A stretch of DNA of 64,000 bases, from contig JBNMHO010000002.1 in assembly GCA_050872785.1 (NCBI GenBank), forward strand, positions 1-64,000. Direction: 5' to 3'. This document shows, in pieces, positions 8,737-16,667 of this stretch (its first letter is position 1; each line of letters opens with the position of its first letter). The position numbers and the translations under genes are program-made. The notes below the pieces were generated by a model that searched no databases, was not told the origin of the DNA, and saw nothing but the letters and a program-made list of their open reading frames with translations. This DNA comes from UBA7862 sp050872785 (GTDB lineage: Bacteria; Bacillota; Clostridia; Christensenellales; UBA1242).

Positions 8737-10804
8737 GTGACTAGGAAAGAAAAGTTTGTTATGTGGCTAAACAAATTTAACCGTCATTTCAACAAATTTA
8801 CACTCTGCTTTCTCTATGTTTTTATTATCACAGTTCTTTCGTTTATCATATGGGGTGCAACACATCAACAAGCGGGTACAAACGTTGTTGTGACGTATTC
8901 TAGACCCTATTACACGGTTACTTTTGACCCGGCAGGGGGGGGGGGTATCTCCCAGCTCAAAACAAGTCAAATTAGGCGATAATTACGGCGATTTGCCTAC
9001 TCCAACTCGTGACGGATACATATTTTGCGGTTGGCGAAATGCGATGAACGAATATGTCACCGCCGACACTCAATATATTATAATCGGCAACGAAAAACTG
9101 ACCGCTCATTGGCGACTTCCAATAAGTTATCTGTCCAGCGATTGGAAGGACAGAATTTTAAATGCTGCAACGGGAACAGCAACTCAGTCTTTGGCGTCAA
9201 ATTTAAAAAACAAACCTGCAACCTCAAACGGCAATGTTGTGGGGGCGGGTGAACCAGTAGAAGATGGGGGAACCATGACTGATGAATATGGTTTTGAAAC
9301 AGTGACCTTCACAAACAGCCTTTCTGCTGCTTCGGCATTGAACAATAAAATCTCCGTTGGAACAGACAGTGAAACGCTAACCACCGCTTACACTTCAGAT
9401 GATTTTTTTGATGTGGAAGCATATTTTAATGACGACAAAAAGGATATTATAATCTACTCGCCTTACACAATTTATGCACCTGCAAATTGTGAGAAACTTT
9501 TTTATAATTTAAAAAGCTTAACTTCTGTCATAACGGGCAACCTTAACACCTCAAAGGCTACAACGATGAATAATATGTTTGCCGATTGTTCAGTCTTAGC
9601 CACCCTTGATGTAAGCAAGTTTGACACAAGCAATGTAACAAATATGGCTCATATGTTTTTTGGCTGTGCGGCAGTTACTTCTCTTGCAGTCAACAACTTT
9701 AACACAAGCAAAGTCACTACCATGGAATACATGTTCAAAGGCTGCACCAAACTTGTAACTGCCAATATCAGCAGTTTTAACATTTCAAAATGCACGAGTT
9801 TTTCCAGTATGTTCCAAAGCTGCAAAGCCTATACAACAGCAGTCCTACCCTCAGGCATCGTTACAACAGGGCAATATATGTATGGTGATTGTTCCGCACT
9901 CACAAGCGTGACATTGCCAACTTCTTGCACCACACTTGATATTGGAACTTTCAAAAATACAGACGCGCTCAAAACAATAGACTTCAAAAATGTCAAGACA
10001 ATAAATACAGATTGCTTCTACTCTGGCGGACTAACTGGCTCTCTTACTTGCCCAGCAAGCAACATTGGCTATGACGCTTTTGGAAACAACAATTTAACCT
10101 CAGTTAAATTCACCCACACGGGAACAATTACTTTGGGTCCAACTGCCTTTCACAACAACTTATCACTCACCACGGTTGACTTCTTGGCTCAAGGGACAAA
10201 CTTTAAGTCCAATTCCTTCAGCACCGCCGGCAGTGGCGTCTGGAGCGGTTGTAATCTTCAATATGTCAAAGTCACTCAAGGGAATTTTGGCACACAACTT
10301 TTGGCAGAAACACAAATTATTGCCATGGCAGATGTTGAAACAACATGTCCTTATACATATATTTACGTTCCGGGATATGCATATTTTCATTGCACAGTAG
10401 GTTGTTGGGGCTGGTCATGGACCGCTGTCAGTGAACCGAGTATTCAAGGCGGCGGCGGTGGGACAAGAACTCTTATGCGACATTCTGTCAAATGTGGAAT
10501 GTTTGCTGGAAATACAGAAAAATCATCTACAGCAACAGAGCAAGGTTCTGCTTTGCCAGCGAAATATGGTTCACTTGGCGTCAGGTGTTATAATTCTTGC
10601 ACAAAAGGGTCTTCATATGTTAAGGTGACAATCTACGGCATAGGAAGCCTAGATAGCACCGAGTGGAACAAGATTGTATCTTCGGGCTACAACTTCCGCT
10701 GCAACTTACAAAACTACAGACCAAGTGCCCATGCCACAATCGCCAGCAATATAAATGCCTATTGTTATCCAAGTTACCTTGATTATTGGATTTGTCAATA
10801 CTAA
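8737..10804 (+). CDS. InlB/BspA-type surface protein, out of frame at a G11 tract (phase-variable candidate 1)
   Basis: The gene reads as two overlapping frames that meet at eleven G (8935-8945). As given, the first frame stops at 8982 after 81 residues. With ten G the frames join to 688 residues: a short basic N-terminus, one membrane helix (about residues 22-45), an InlB-like module (YTVTFDPAGG...VSPSSKQVKLGD...GWRN), a linker, BspA/DUF285-like repeats with FNTSKVTTMEYMF-type units (about residues 265-365), LRR_5-like repeats, and a Cys-rich C-terminal region. GTG 8737 is chosen because AGGAGG lies eight bases upstream; GTG 8731 would be too close. A paralogue at 57794 is broken at the same place. 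Alternatives are a fixed pseudogene, a sequencing error, or ribosomal slippage. Confidence 0.8.
8935..8945 (+). repeat. Homopolymer G11 tract in coding sequence
   Basis: Eleven consecutive G lie at codon 67 of the surface-protein gene. Ten G (or 7 or 13) give the full-length product, while 11 or 12 give an early stop. Poly-G tracts of this length are classic sites of slipped-strand phase variation. Confidence 0.9.
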
Positions 10805-10920
10805 CGTCAAGCCTTAACGTCAAGCCTTGTCCATTATTCGGGTTGCTATTCGCAACCACGCAACTTATGGACAGGCTTTCCTTTTCCCCAAAAGTTTCGC
10901 TATGCTGCTACTTTCGGGGA
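10802..10920 (+). repeat. Structured 3' region: tandem 13-mer and two nested hairpins
   Basis: TAACGTCAAGCCT is repeated in tandem at 10802-10814 and 10815-10827. The second copy begins a long stem, AAGCC-TTGTCCAT against ATGGACA-GGCTT, which encloses GGTTGC-TATTC-GCAACC. A second stem follows, CCCCAAAAGT against ACTTTCGGGG (10887-10920). The T-run is weak. The 13-mer CTTATGGACAGGC of the first stem recurs at 11024. It could terminate the upstream gene or be a small structured RNA. Confidence 0.5.
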
Positions 10921-10932
10921 CCCCGTGATTGA

Positions 10933-10976
10933 AATAAGAAAGAAAAAAGAAAAATGGGGGGTGATTATCGAAAGCC
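10933..10976 (+). repeat. Interspersed purine/GATTATCGAAAG element, copy R1
   Basis: A purine-rich AATAAGAAAGAAAAAAG tract is followed by a diverged core GGTGATTATCGAAAG. It is one of four copies in the window (also at 22185, 29299 and 56243). All are on the plus strand downstream of plus-strand genes. Confidence 0.7.
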
Positions 10977-11047
10977 GTTTGGTGGGAGGTTTAAGTATGT
11001 CCGTTGGTGTATGCATTTCAACTTATGGACAGGCGGGCTGGATAAAT

Positions 11048-11076
11048 TTGACATCTTCTTAAAGGTGTGATACAAT
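11048..11076 (+). promoter_or_regulatory. Promoter of the HEPN-like gene, predicted leaderless
   Basis: TTGACA (11048-11053), 17 bases, then TACAAT (11071-11076). The ATG begins at 11083, seven bases after the -10 box, so transcription should begin at or next to the start codon. There is no ribosome binding site. Confidence 0.7.
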
Positions 11077-11082
11077 GAAAAT

Positions 11083-12318
11083 ATGGATGATGGAAGTTAT
11101 GTTTTAACATTGTATTCAAAATATGTGGAGCAATGTTTTTCAAAATTTATGATAAGTGACAAAACTTTTGTGCAAGCGGCACAAGAGGTTCTTGACAATA
11201 CAACATCTTCAGGGAATGTTGATGAGTTTATTTCTGAGATTTTTCCAGTTGCCATTTCATGTTTTACAAAAATGGCTCTTGTATGCCAATCGGAAATGTT
11301 TAAGAGTTTGAAATTGGATGAATCACTGCCTGACAGAAAGGAAGAATTGAAGGAAATTAAAAAGAAAGTTAATTTGCAAAACAAAACAATAGGTTATTCT
11401 CAATTTTATAAAATGATTCGTGAGGCGTTGGTTCACACTGATACAGATCACCCTAATTTTCAATTTGTAAGCCCTGGGGAATTTAGTTTGAAACTTAAAC
11501 CAAAAGGGCAACCTGAAATTCAGTTATTGCTTTCTGATCAAGAAATGAGAACAATTGTGTCCGTATTTAACTATAATCTTGGTGGCTCAATGTATAACTT
11601 TAAAGAAAGACCTGATCTTCAAAAGGCGATTGATAAAAGGTCTTTGAACGAAAGAAATTTAAATGAATATTTGAAGCTTGAGAGGAATGGAAAGCCAGTT
11701 GAACTTGATATACACCAAAAAGAAGCCTTCTTAAACTATTTTTATTCAAATAATGAGGTCATTGACTGTGCGTATTCAGTAGGGTCGGCAAATCCAGTTT
11801 TCTTCTTATCCAGAATTCCTTTTAAGGCAAATGAATATAACAATTTTATTGCCTATTTAAGAGCGACTATGTATCTTAGATGTTTGAAAGAAAATGTTAA
11901 CATGACATTTATTCAATTTGAAGCATATTTTTATAAATTTCTTAAGTATAATGGGGTGGCAATGCAAGAGGGGGCGATTGTTAATTCTTATACAGATATT
12001 GTTCATAACCTGCTTATTGCTACTTTTGGCAACATTGCCACAACTGTTAGCAAAGAAGAGTTTTGCGACATTTTAAAACGAGGCGGGTGTAAAATGGATG
12101 AAAGTGCAGCAAATCATATCAGAAATTCTATTGCTCATGGAAGATTTTTCATAAATCCAAAGGAAGAAGCGACTGTTGAATTCTACGATGGCAGAAATGC
12201 AGATGACTTAACTCACATTGTATCATTCCCAATAAGAAAATTAGATAAGGTTTTGGTAAAGCAAATTATGGCATATGATGCTCAAATGCATAATGAAGAC
12301 CCAGAGCCAGCAAGATAG
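11083..12318 (+). CDS. Orphan protein with two HEPN-like RxxxxH motifs
   Basis: The 411-residue product has no family that I can name. It contains two R-x4-H motifs in predicted helices: R113-EALV-H118 and R347-NSIA-H352. The second has the Asn after Arg that is typical of HEPN domains, many of which are RNases in toxin, abortive-infection or CRISPR systems. The rest is helical and soluble, with no membrane segment. It is a single-gene unit with its own strong promoter and terminator, a near-zero leader and no obvious antitoxin or nucleotidyltransferase partner. A defence or stress RNase role is inference from the motifs only; RxxxxH can occur by chance. Confidence 0.6.
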   Translation: MDDGSYVLTLYSKYVEQCFSKFMISDKTFVQAAQEVLDNTTSSGNVDEFISEIFPVAISCFTKMALVCQSEMFKSLKLDESLPDRKEELKEIKKKVNLQNKTIGYSQFYKMIREALVHTDTDHPNFQFVSPGEFSLKLKPKGQPEIQLLLSDQEMRTIVSVFNYNLGGSMYNFKERPDLQKAIDKRSLNERNLNEYLKLERNGKPVELDIHQKEAFLNYFYSNNEVIDCAYSVGSANPVFFLSRIPFKANEYNNFIAYLRATMYLRCLKENVNMTFIQFEAYFYKFLKYNGVAMQEGAIVNSYTDIVHNLLIATFGNIATTVSKEEFCDILKRGGCKMDESAANHIRNSIAHGRFFINPKEEATVEFYDGRNADDLTHIVSFPIRKLDKVLVKQIMAYDAQMHNEDPEPAR

Positions 12319-12350
12319 TTGAAAAAAAGTTTCAACTATCTTTGTTTTTT
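12314..12350 (+). terminator. Terminator of the HEPN-like gene
   Basis: The stem GATAGTTGAAA/TTTCAACTATC has a T-rich tail, and the stop codon lies in its left arm. Confidence 0.9.
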
Positions 12351-12352
12351 AC

Positions 12353-12411
12353 TTGACAGTTGAATGAATATTCAATTATAATAGCGGTGTAATAGTTGAA
12401 CAAATATTCAA
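12353..12411 (+). promoter_or_regulatory. cad promoter with two ArsR/SmtB operators
   Basis: TTGACA (12353-12358) and TATAAT (12377-12382) are 18 bases apart. The spacer contains the inverted repeat TTGAATGAATATTCAA (12360-12375), and a second copy TTGAACAAATATTCAA lies at 12396-12411, over or just after the transcription start. These match the TGAA...TTCA operators of the SmtB/CzrA/CadC family. The regulator encoded next should repress its own operon and release on metal binding. Confidence 0.88.
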
Positions 12412-12504
12412 TCGTTGCGTATAATGTTGTGTAAATGGGCAAAATTGTGGAAAAGGATAATTAAAAGCAATTTTGCCAGTGAACAATGTTTTAAAGGAGA
12501 AAAA

Positions 12505-12882
12505 ATGACACAAAATAGAATGGAATGTGATTGCTCGTGTATTCATGTTGAAAAGGTTGAAGTGGCGAAAAATCATTTGCTAGATGACGACAGACTTATT
12601 TTTATGGCGGACTTTTACAAGGCAATGAGTGACAGCACAAGGCTAAAGATAATAAATCTTTTGGTTGGAAATGAACTTTGCGTATGCGACATATCTTACA
12701 TTTTGAACATGACAAAATCTGCAATTTCTCATCAACTCAAAAACTTGCGAGAACTCAATTTGATTAAAAGCAGAAAGCAGGGCAAAGAAGTTTGGTATAG
12801 TTTGGCAGACGAACACGTGAAAGAGCTGTTTGACGTTTGCTTGGAACACACTCAAGAAGAATTTGAAGGAAAGAAGGACTAG
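12505..12882 (+). CDS. cadC: ArsR/SmtB-family metal-sensing repressor (CadC/CzrA type)
   Basis: The 125-residue winged-helix repressor carries the CadC-type metal site: Cys8/10/12 in the N-terminal arm and ELCVCD (Cys59, Cys61) in the alpha-3 helix. Residues for the alpha-5 zinc site (Asp102, His104, and His115 further on) are also present. The recognition region is KSAISHQLKNLRE. The start at 12505 follows AAAGGAGAAAAA; a longer frame to 12415 runs over the second operator and is rejected. It is four bases from the ATPase gene, so one operon under the twin operators. The likely ligands are Cd, Pb or Zn. Confidence 0.9.
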   Translation: MTQNRMECDCSCIHVEKVEVAKNHLLDDDRLIFMADFYKAMSDSTRLKIINLLVGNELCVCDISYILNMTKSAISHQLKNLRELNLIKSRKQGKEVWYSLADEHVKELFDVCLEHTQEEFEGKKD

Positions 12883-12885
12883 AAA

Positions 12886-14988
12886 ATGAACTATCTTTTG
12901 AAAATCGAAAACTTGGATTGCCCAAACTGTGCTAGGGCACTTGAAAATCAATATGTAAAGTGCAAAAATGTGCAGTTTGCGAAAATTGACTTTTTGAAAT
13001 CTGAATTGACCATTGAAAGTGATAATTTTGACCTTGGTCTTAAGCAGATTGAAAAGGTTACAAAAAAGTTGGAGCCAGAAGTTGTGTTGACACTGCTACA
13101 TGAAGAGAACACAAATTGTGCAGAAAATGTGGATAAGTCGCTTGACGATTGTTGCAAAATAGAGAATAAAATGTCAAAAAATGTTACAAACGGGGCGTTT
13201 ATTCTTGATTTATGTTTTCTTATTGCAGGGCTAGTGCTTGGTGGACTTTGCATGCTTTCAAACATTCCTGTGTGGCTGCACTGGACTTTGCTTGTGTCGT
13301 CAGTTTTGCTCCTTGGATATAAGACATATATAAAAGCAGTCAGGCTTCTTGTGCGTGGGGTGGTGAATGAAAATTTGCTTCTTACAATTTCAGTCGTAGG
13401 GGCTGTTACCATTGGCAAAGATATGGAAGCAATTATGGTTATTGGTCTTTATTCCATTGGCAAGATTTTGGAGAATATGGCGGTTGCAAAATCACGCAAA
13501 TCCATTGAAAAAATGACCAATTTTAAGCCAGAATATGCAAATATTTTGACATCTGACGGCGAAAAACGAGTAACCCCAGCGGAAGTTGAAGTGGGGCAAA
13601 TTATTGTCGTTCGCCCTGGGGAATGTGTCCCACTTGACGGAGTTGTGCTTGACGGCAGTAGCAGTCTTAACACTCAAAGTTTGACGGGCGAAAGTTTGCC
13701 AGTTCATGTAAAAACAAAAGATGAAATTTTGTCTGGCAGCATTGTTCTTGACGGCGTTTTGAAAATCAAAGTCACCGCACCTTATAAGGACAGCACAGTT
13801 TGCAAAATTTTAAACTTGATTGAAAATAATCAAAGCAAGAAATCAAAAACAGAAACAGCCATTTCAAAAATGACGAAGTATTACACATTGGGTGTAATTG
13901 CACTTTCAATTTTAACATTTGGCATTGTGTTTTTGGTGTCAAAAGATTTCAATACGGCACTTTATCGTGGACTTATTTTCCTTGTCATTTCTTGCCCATG
14001 TGCCTTTGCAATTTCTGTTCCACTTTCATATTTTTCGGGACTTGGCAACGCTAGCAGCAATGGAATTTTGATAAAAGGTTCAACATATCTTGACCTTTGT
14101 GCAAAACTAAGCAAAATTGCTTTTGACAAAACGGGAACTCTTACAACGGGAAAATTTGAAGTAAAAAGAGTTGACTTGTTTGGTGACATTGACGAGCAGC
14201 AAGCATTATTTCTTGCAAGCATTGGCGAACAATATTCATTGCACCCACTTGCCGTTGCAATTTGTAATAAAGTTAAAACAAAACTTCCTAAAGGTGAAAA
14301 CATAAAAGAAGTGGCAGGCGAGGGTGTGTATTTTGAACACAACGAGAAAAAGTATTTCGTGGGCAGACGTGGCAAAAACCTTTCCGACACAAGTGTAGAA
14401 TTTTATGAAGGTGAAAATTTGCTTGCGGTGTTCCATTTGCAAGATAGCATAAAGCCACAAAGCAAAGCAGAAATTGAAGAACTAAACAAAATGGGGGTTG
14501 AAACAGTTTTGCTCTCTGGCGACAAAAAGCAAACTGTAAAAACTCTTGCAACAAGTTTGGGAATAAATCATTATGAAAGCGAACTTTTGCCACAAGAAAA
14601 ATCGCTTTGGCTTGAAAATGCAAAGAAAGATAATAAACAAGTTATTGGCTTTGTTGGTGATGGACTAAATGATGCCCCTTCGCTCACCCTTTCTGATGTG
14701 GGCTTCTGCATGGGGCTAAATGGCAATCCAGCAAGTGTTGAAGCAAGTGACATTGTCCTTACAGACGACAATCCAAACAAAATATCTCTTGCAATAAAAA
14801 TAAGCAAATTCACTCACAAAATCGTTTGGCAAAATATTATCTTCTCCGCTGGTGTAAAGATTTTATTTCTAGCCCTAGGAGCCTTTGGGGTGACGGGTAT
14901 GCTCAGTGCAGTTATTGCCGATGTCGGTGTAACAGTCATTGCAATTTTAAACAGCCTTAGAGCATTAAATTATAAGGCAAGAAAATAG
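12886..14988 (+). CDS. cadA: Cadmium/zinc-exporting P1B-type ATPase
   Basis: The 700-residue pump exports Cd/Zn/Pb across the membrane using ATP. An N-terminal HMA-like domain has CPNC (residues 12-15). Two pairs of membrane helices are followed by the TGES actuator motif, the CPC metal motif (about residues 370-372), the phosphorylation site DKTGTLT (about 413), an HP motif (SLHPLA) and GDGLNDAP. All catalytic motifs are intact and the length is normal. It is cotranscribed with the metal sensor upstream, so export should be induced by the exported metal. Confidence 0.92.
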   Translation: MNYLLKIENLDCPNCARALENQYVKCKNVQFAKIDFLKSELTIESDNFDLGLKQIEKVTKKLEPEVVLTLLHEENTNCAENVDKSLDDCCKIENKMSKNVTNGAFILDLCFLIAGLVLGGLCMLSNIPVWLHWTLLVSSVLLLGYKTYIKAVRLLVRGVVNENLLLTISVVGAVTIGKDMEAIMVIGLYSIGKILENMAVAKSRKSIEKMTNFKPEYANILTSDGEKRVTPAEVEVGQIIVVRPGECVPLDGVVLDGSSSLNTQSLTGESLPVHVKTKDEILSGSIVLDGVLKIKVTAPYKDSTVCKILNLIENNQSKKSKTETAISKMTKYYTLGVIALSILTFGIVFLVSKDFNTALYRGLIFLVISCPCAFAISVPLSYFSGLGNASSNGILIKGSTYLDLCAKLSKIAFDKTGTLTTGKFEVKRVDLFGDIDEQQALFLASIGEQYSLHPLAVAICNKVKTKLPKGENIKEVAGEGVYFEHNEKKYFVGRRGKNLSDTSVEFYEGENLLAVFHLQDSIKPQSKAEIEELNKMGVETVLLSGDKKQTVKTLATSLGINHYESELLPQEKSLWLENAKKDNKQVIGFVGDGLNDAPSLTLSDVGFCMGLNGNPASVEASDIVLTDDNPNKISLAIKISKFTHKIVWQNIIFSAGVKILFLALGAFGVTGMLSAVIADVGVTVIAILNSLRALNYKARK

Positions 14989-15073
14989 TAGATTTATTGT
15001 TTTATGTCAAGTAAATGTATGTGTTTAGTAAATAGTTTGTTGAGAACAATAAACAGTAATAAAAAACGATAAA

Positions 15074-15109
15074 TAAAAAAGAGGTGTCAAAACGACATCT
15101 CTTTTTTAC
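15074..15109. terminator. Bidirectional terminator between cadA and the DUF308 gene
   Basis: AAAAAAGAGGTGTC pairs with GACATCTCTTTTTT around a short A-rich loop; both ends carry A/T runs. Confidence 0.9.
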
Positions 15110-15122
15110 TTTTTAAAAGGTC

Positions 15123-15704
15123 TTATTCTTCTTCAATTTCAATCACATCTTGCATACTCTTTTCAAATTGTTTGCGAGCGGAGCGAATTTTGTTGCTGAA
15201 TGTGAGAGTGAGAGTAAATCTTTTGACGCCTTCAATAAGAAGTGAAACGCCAGCGAAAATCATGACTGTGTCAAATGTTGAGAACATAACGACAACACCA
15301 AGCCCGCAAGAAAGAAGGGACAAGAGAAATAGGATAAACCAGCCTGAAACTTTTGCTTTGCAAAGATAAATGCTGTCACCAATGGAAGATAGGGAATCGA
15401 CCACAATGTAAAGTCCCAAAAGAATGGTTAAAATGCTTTGCAATGCACTTCTTTGCACAAGGCACATAACTCCAAGCACAATGCTAACAACTGCCATAAT
15501 CATAATGTGGCTGGCAAACAATCTGTCCGTGGTGAAAAACCTTACAAACAATGTTGCACCAATAGCGATGAGCATTGCTCCAAAGATAATAAGAAGCACA
15601 TCTCCCGCTTCACTTGGCATAACAATGCACAACACACCAATGGCGATTGTGAATAGCGATACAATTATGCTGTCCCATTTTAGTTTCTTAAAAAATTCTT
15701 TCAT
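15123..15704 (-). CDS. HdeD-like DUF308 membrane protein
   Basis: The 193-residue protein has six predicted hydrophobic helices arranged as three repeated pairs (each with a segment such as IAIGVLCIVMP, VLGVMCLVQ or CGLGVVVMF), the pattern of the HdeD/DUF308 family. The family role is unclear; HdeD is linked to acid stress in E. coli. A charged cytoplasmic tail ends in EIEEE. GGAGATATT precedes the ATG. It is monocistronic. Confidence 0.8.
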   Translation of the reverse strand: MKEFFKKLKWDSIIVSLFTIAIGVLCIVMPSEAGDVLLIIFGAMLIAIGATLFVRFFTTDRLFASHIMIMAVVSIVLGVMCLVQRSALQSILTILLGLYIVVDSLSSIGDSIYLCKAKVSGWFILFLLSLLSCGLGVVVMFSTFDTVMIFAGVSLLIEGVKRFTLTLTFSNKIRSARKQFEKSMQDVIEIEEE

Positions 15705-15728
15705 AATATCTCCTTTTATTTTTTAATA

Positions 15729-15770
15729 AAAAAAGTTTAACACAAAAAGCAAAAAGTGTTAAACCTTTTT
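15729..15770 (-). terminator. Terminator downstream of Xre paralogue 2
   Basis: On the minus strand AAAAAGGTTTAACAC pairs with GTGTTAAACTTTTT across a loop, followed by T residues. It lies about 60 bases after the Xre stop codon. Confidence 0.7.
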
Positions 15771-15828
15771 AAGTTTGTTTTTGTAATTTTGTTCGACAAA
15801 ATTTTGAAAGTGTATAATTAGAATTTGT

Positions 15829-16449
15829 TTACTTTTTAATATTGAAAATGCCAAACCATTTGGAGTCAGATTTAATTGGTTTTATGAAGTGATTTAGAAC
15901 AATGATAACTTGAAGCAACGCCCCCAAAAGGAACATTATCCAAATGTTATAACTCAAAAACTGACAATATATTGCTGCAACAAGTGACCACAAGGTGACG
16001 CTGTGAAGATATATCGATAACTTTGCCCAGCCCCAAATTTTGTTGTAATAGCGAAGCAAAATTGTCATCACTGGAATTGCCCAAATAAACGCTTGCCAAT
16101 ATTTTATGTTTGAGTAGGTGTAGATGTAAACATACAAAATTGTCGCCACAATCCACACAACAAGGCAAGACAAAACTGCAACCATAATTTTGTTTGGAAG
16201 GTTAGAGTTTTTTTTTGGAACTTCTTGCTCTATAAAAGCATTTTCTTCAAAGAAAGATGCAACGGGGACTTCCAGTATTTCACTTAGTTTATGTAGTGTT
16301 TCAATATCTGGCAAAGACTCACCCTTTTCCCAGCGGGAGATTGCTTTGTCAGAATAATTTAATTTTTCCGACAATTCCACTTGTGTAAGTTTTCTTTTCT
16401 TGCGGATTGTCGCAATATTTTGCGAAATCACTTCTTTTATGTCTTCCAT
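15829..16449 (-). CDS. Membrane-anchored Xre-family regulator (paralogue 2)
   Basis: The 206-residue product has the same architecture as the protein at 6694-7287: an N-terminal helix-turn-helix (RKLTQVELSEKLNYSDKAIS segment) and four C-terminal membrane helices. The start at 16449 is chosen because a strong promoter (TTGAAA-17-TATAAT, 16456-16484 on the minus strand) places the transcription start at this ATG. A GTG at 16464 would lie inside the promoter. The mRNA is therefore predicted to be leaderless. Target genes are unknown. Confidence 0.85.
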   Translation of the reverse strand: MEDIKEVISQNIATIRKKRKLTQVELSEKLNYSDKAISRWEKGESLPDIETLHKLSEILEVPVASFFEENAFIEQEVPKKNSNLPNKIMVAVLSCLVVWIVATILYVYIYTYSNIKYWQAFIWAIPVMTILLRYYNKIWGWAKLSIYLHSVTLWSLVAAIYCQFLSYNIWIMFLLGALLQVIIVLNHFIKPIKSDSKWFGIFNIKK

Positions 16450-16455
16450 ATTTGC

Positions 16456-16484
16456 ATTATACACTAAATTTCTTCCAATTTCAA
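16456..16484 (-). promoter_or_regulatory. Promoter of Xre paralogue 2, predicted leaderless
   Basis: On the minus strand TTGAAA (16479-16484) and TATAAT (16456-16461) are 17 bases apart. Six bases separate the -10 box from the ATG. Confidence 0.75.
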
Positions 16485-16507
16485 CAAAAATTTAACATTT
16501 TTCGCCC

Positions 16508-16555
16508 AAATTCTCGCTGAGCGAGAGAGCGAGAAAACACTCTATTTTGGTGGAA
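16508..16555. promoter_or_regulatory. Conserved block upstream of Xre paralogue 2
   Basis: TTCTCGCT and AGCGAGAA form an inverted repeat, followed by AAACACTCTATTTTGG. The AATTCTC, GAAAAC and CTATTTTGG blocks occur in the same order upstream of paralogue 1. Confidence 0.4.
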
Positions 16556-16667
16556 TGAACTCGGGAATTTAATTTTTAAAAATCGCTTTTATATATAAAT
16601 AATTTATGCTATCCTTTTGCCGTAGATAAAACTCGACAATCTTCGACATAAAAGGAGAAAAAGGTAA

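Noticed and set aside
8924..10804. The downstream 626-codon frame as a separate gene
   Set aside because: It starts in the middle of an InlB module with no ribosome binding site and continues the upstream frame when one G is removed.
10802..10920. Possible retron ncRNA
   Set aside because: It is well structured, but there is no reverse transcriptase gene nearby.
12415..12504. An N-terminal extension of the metal-sensing repressor
   Set aside because: The frame begins within a few bases of the second operator and has no ribosome binding site; the start at 12505 has AAAGGAG and gives a normal-length regulator.
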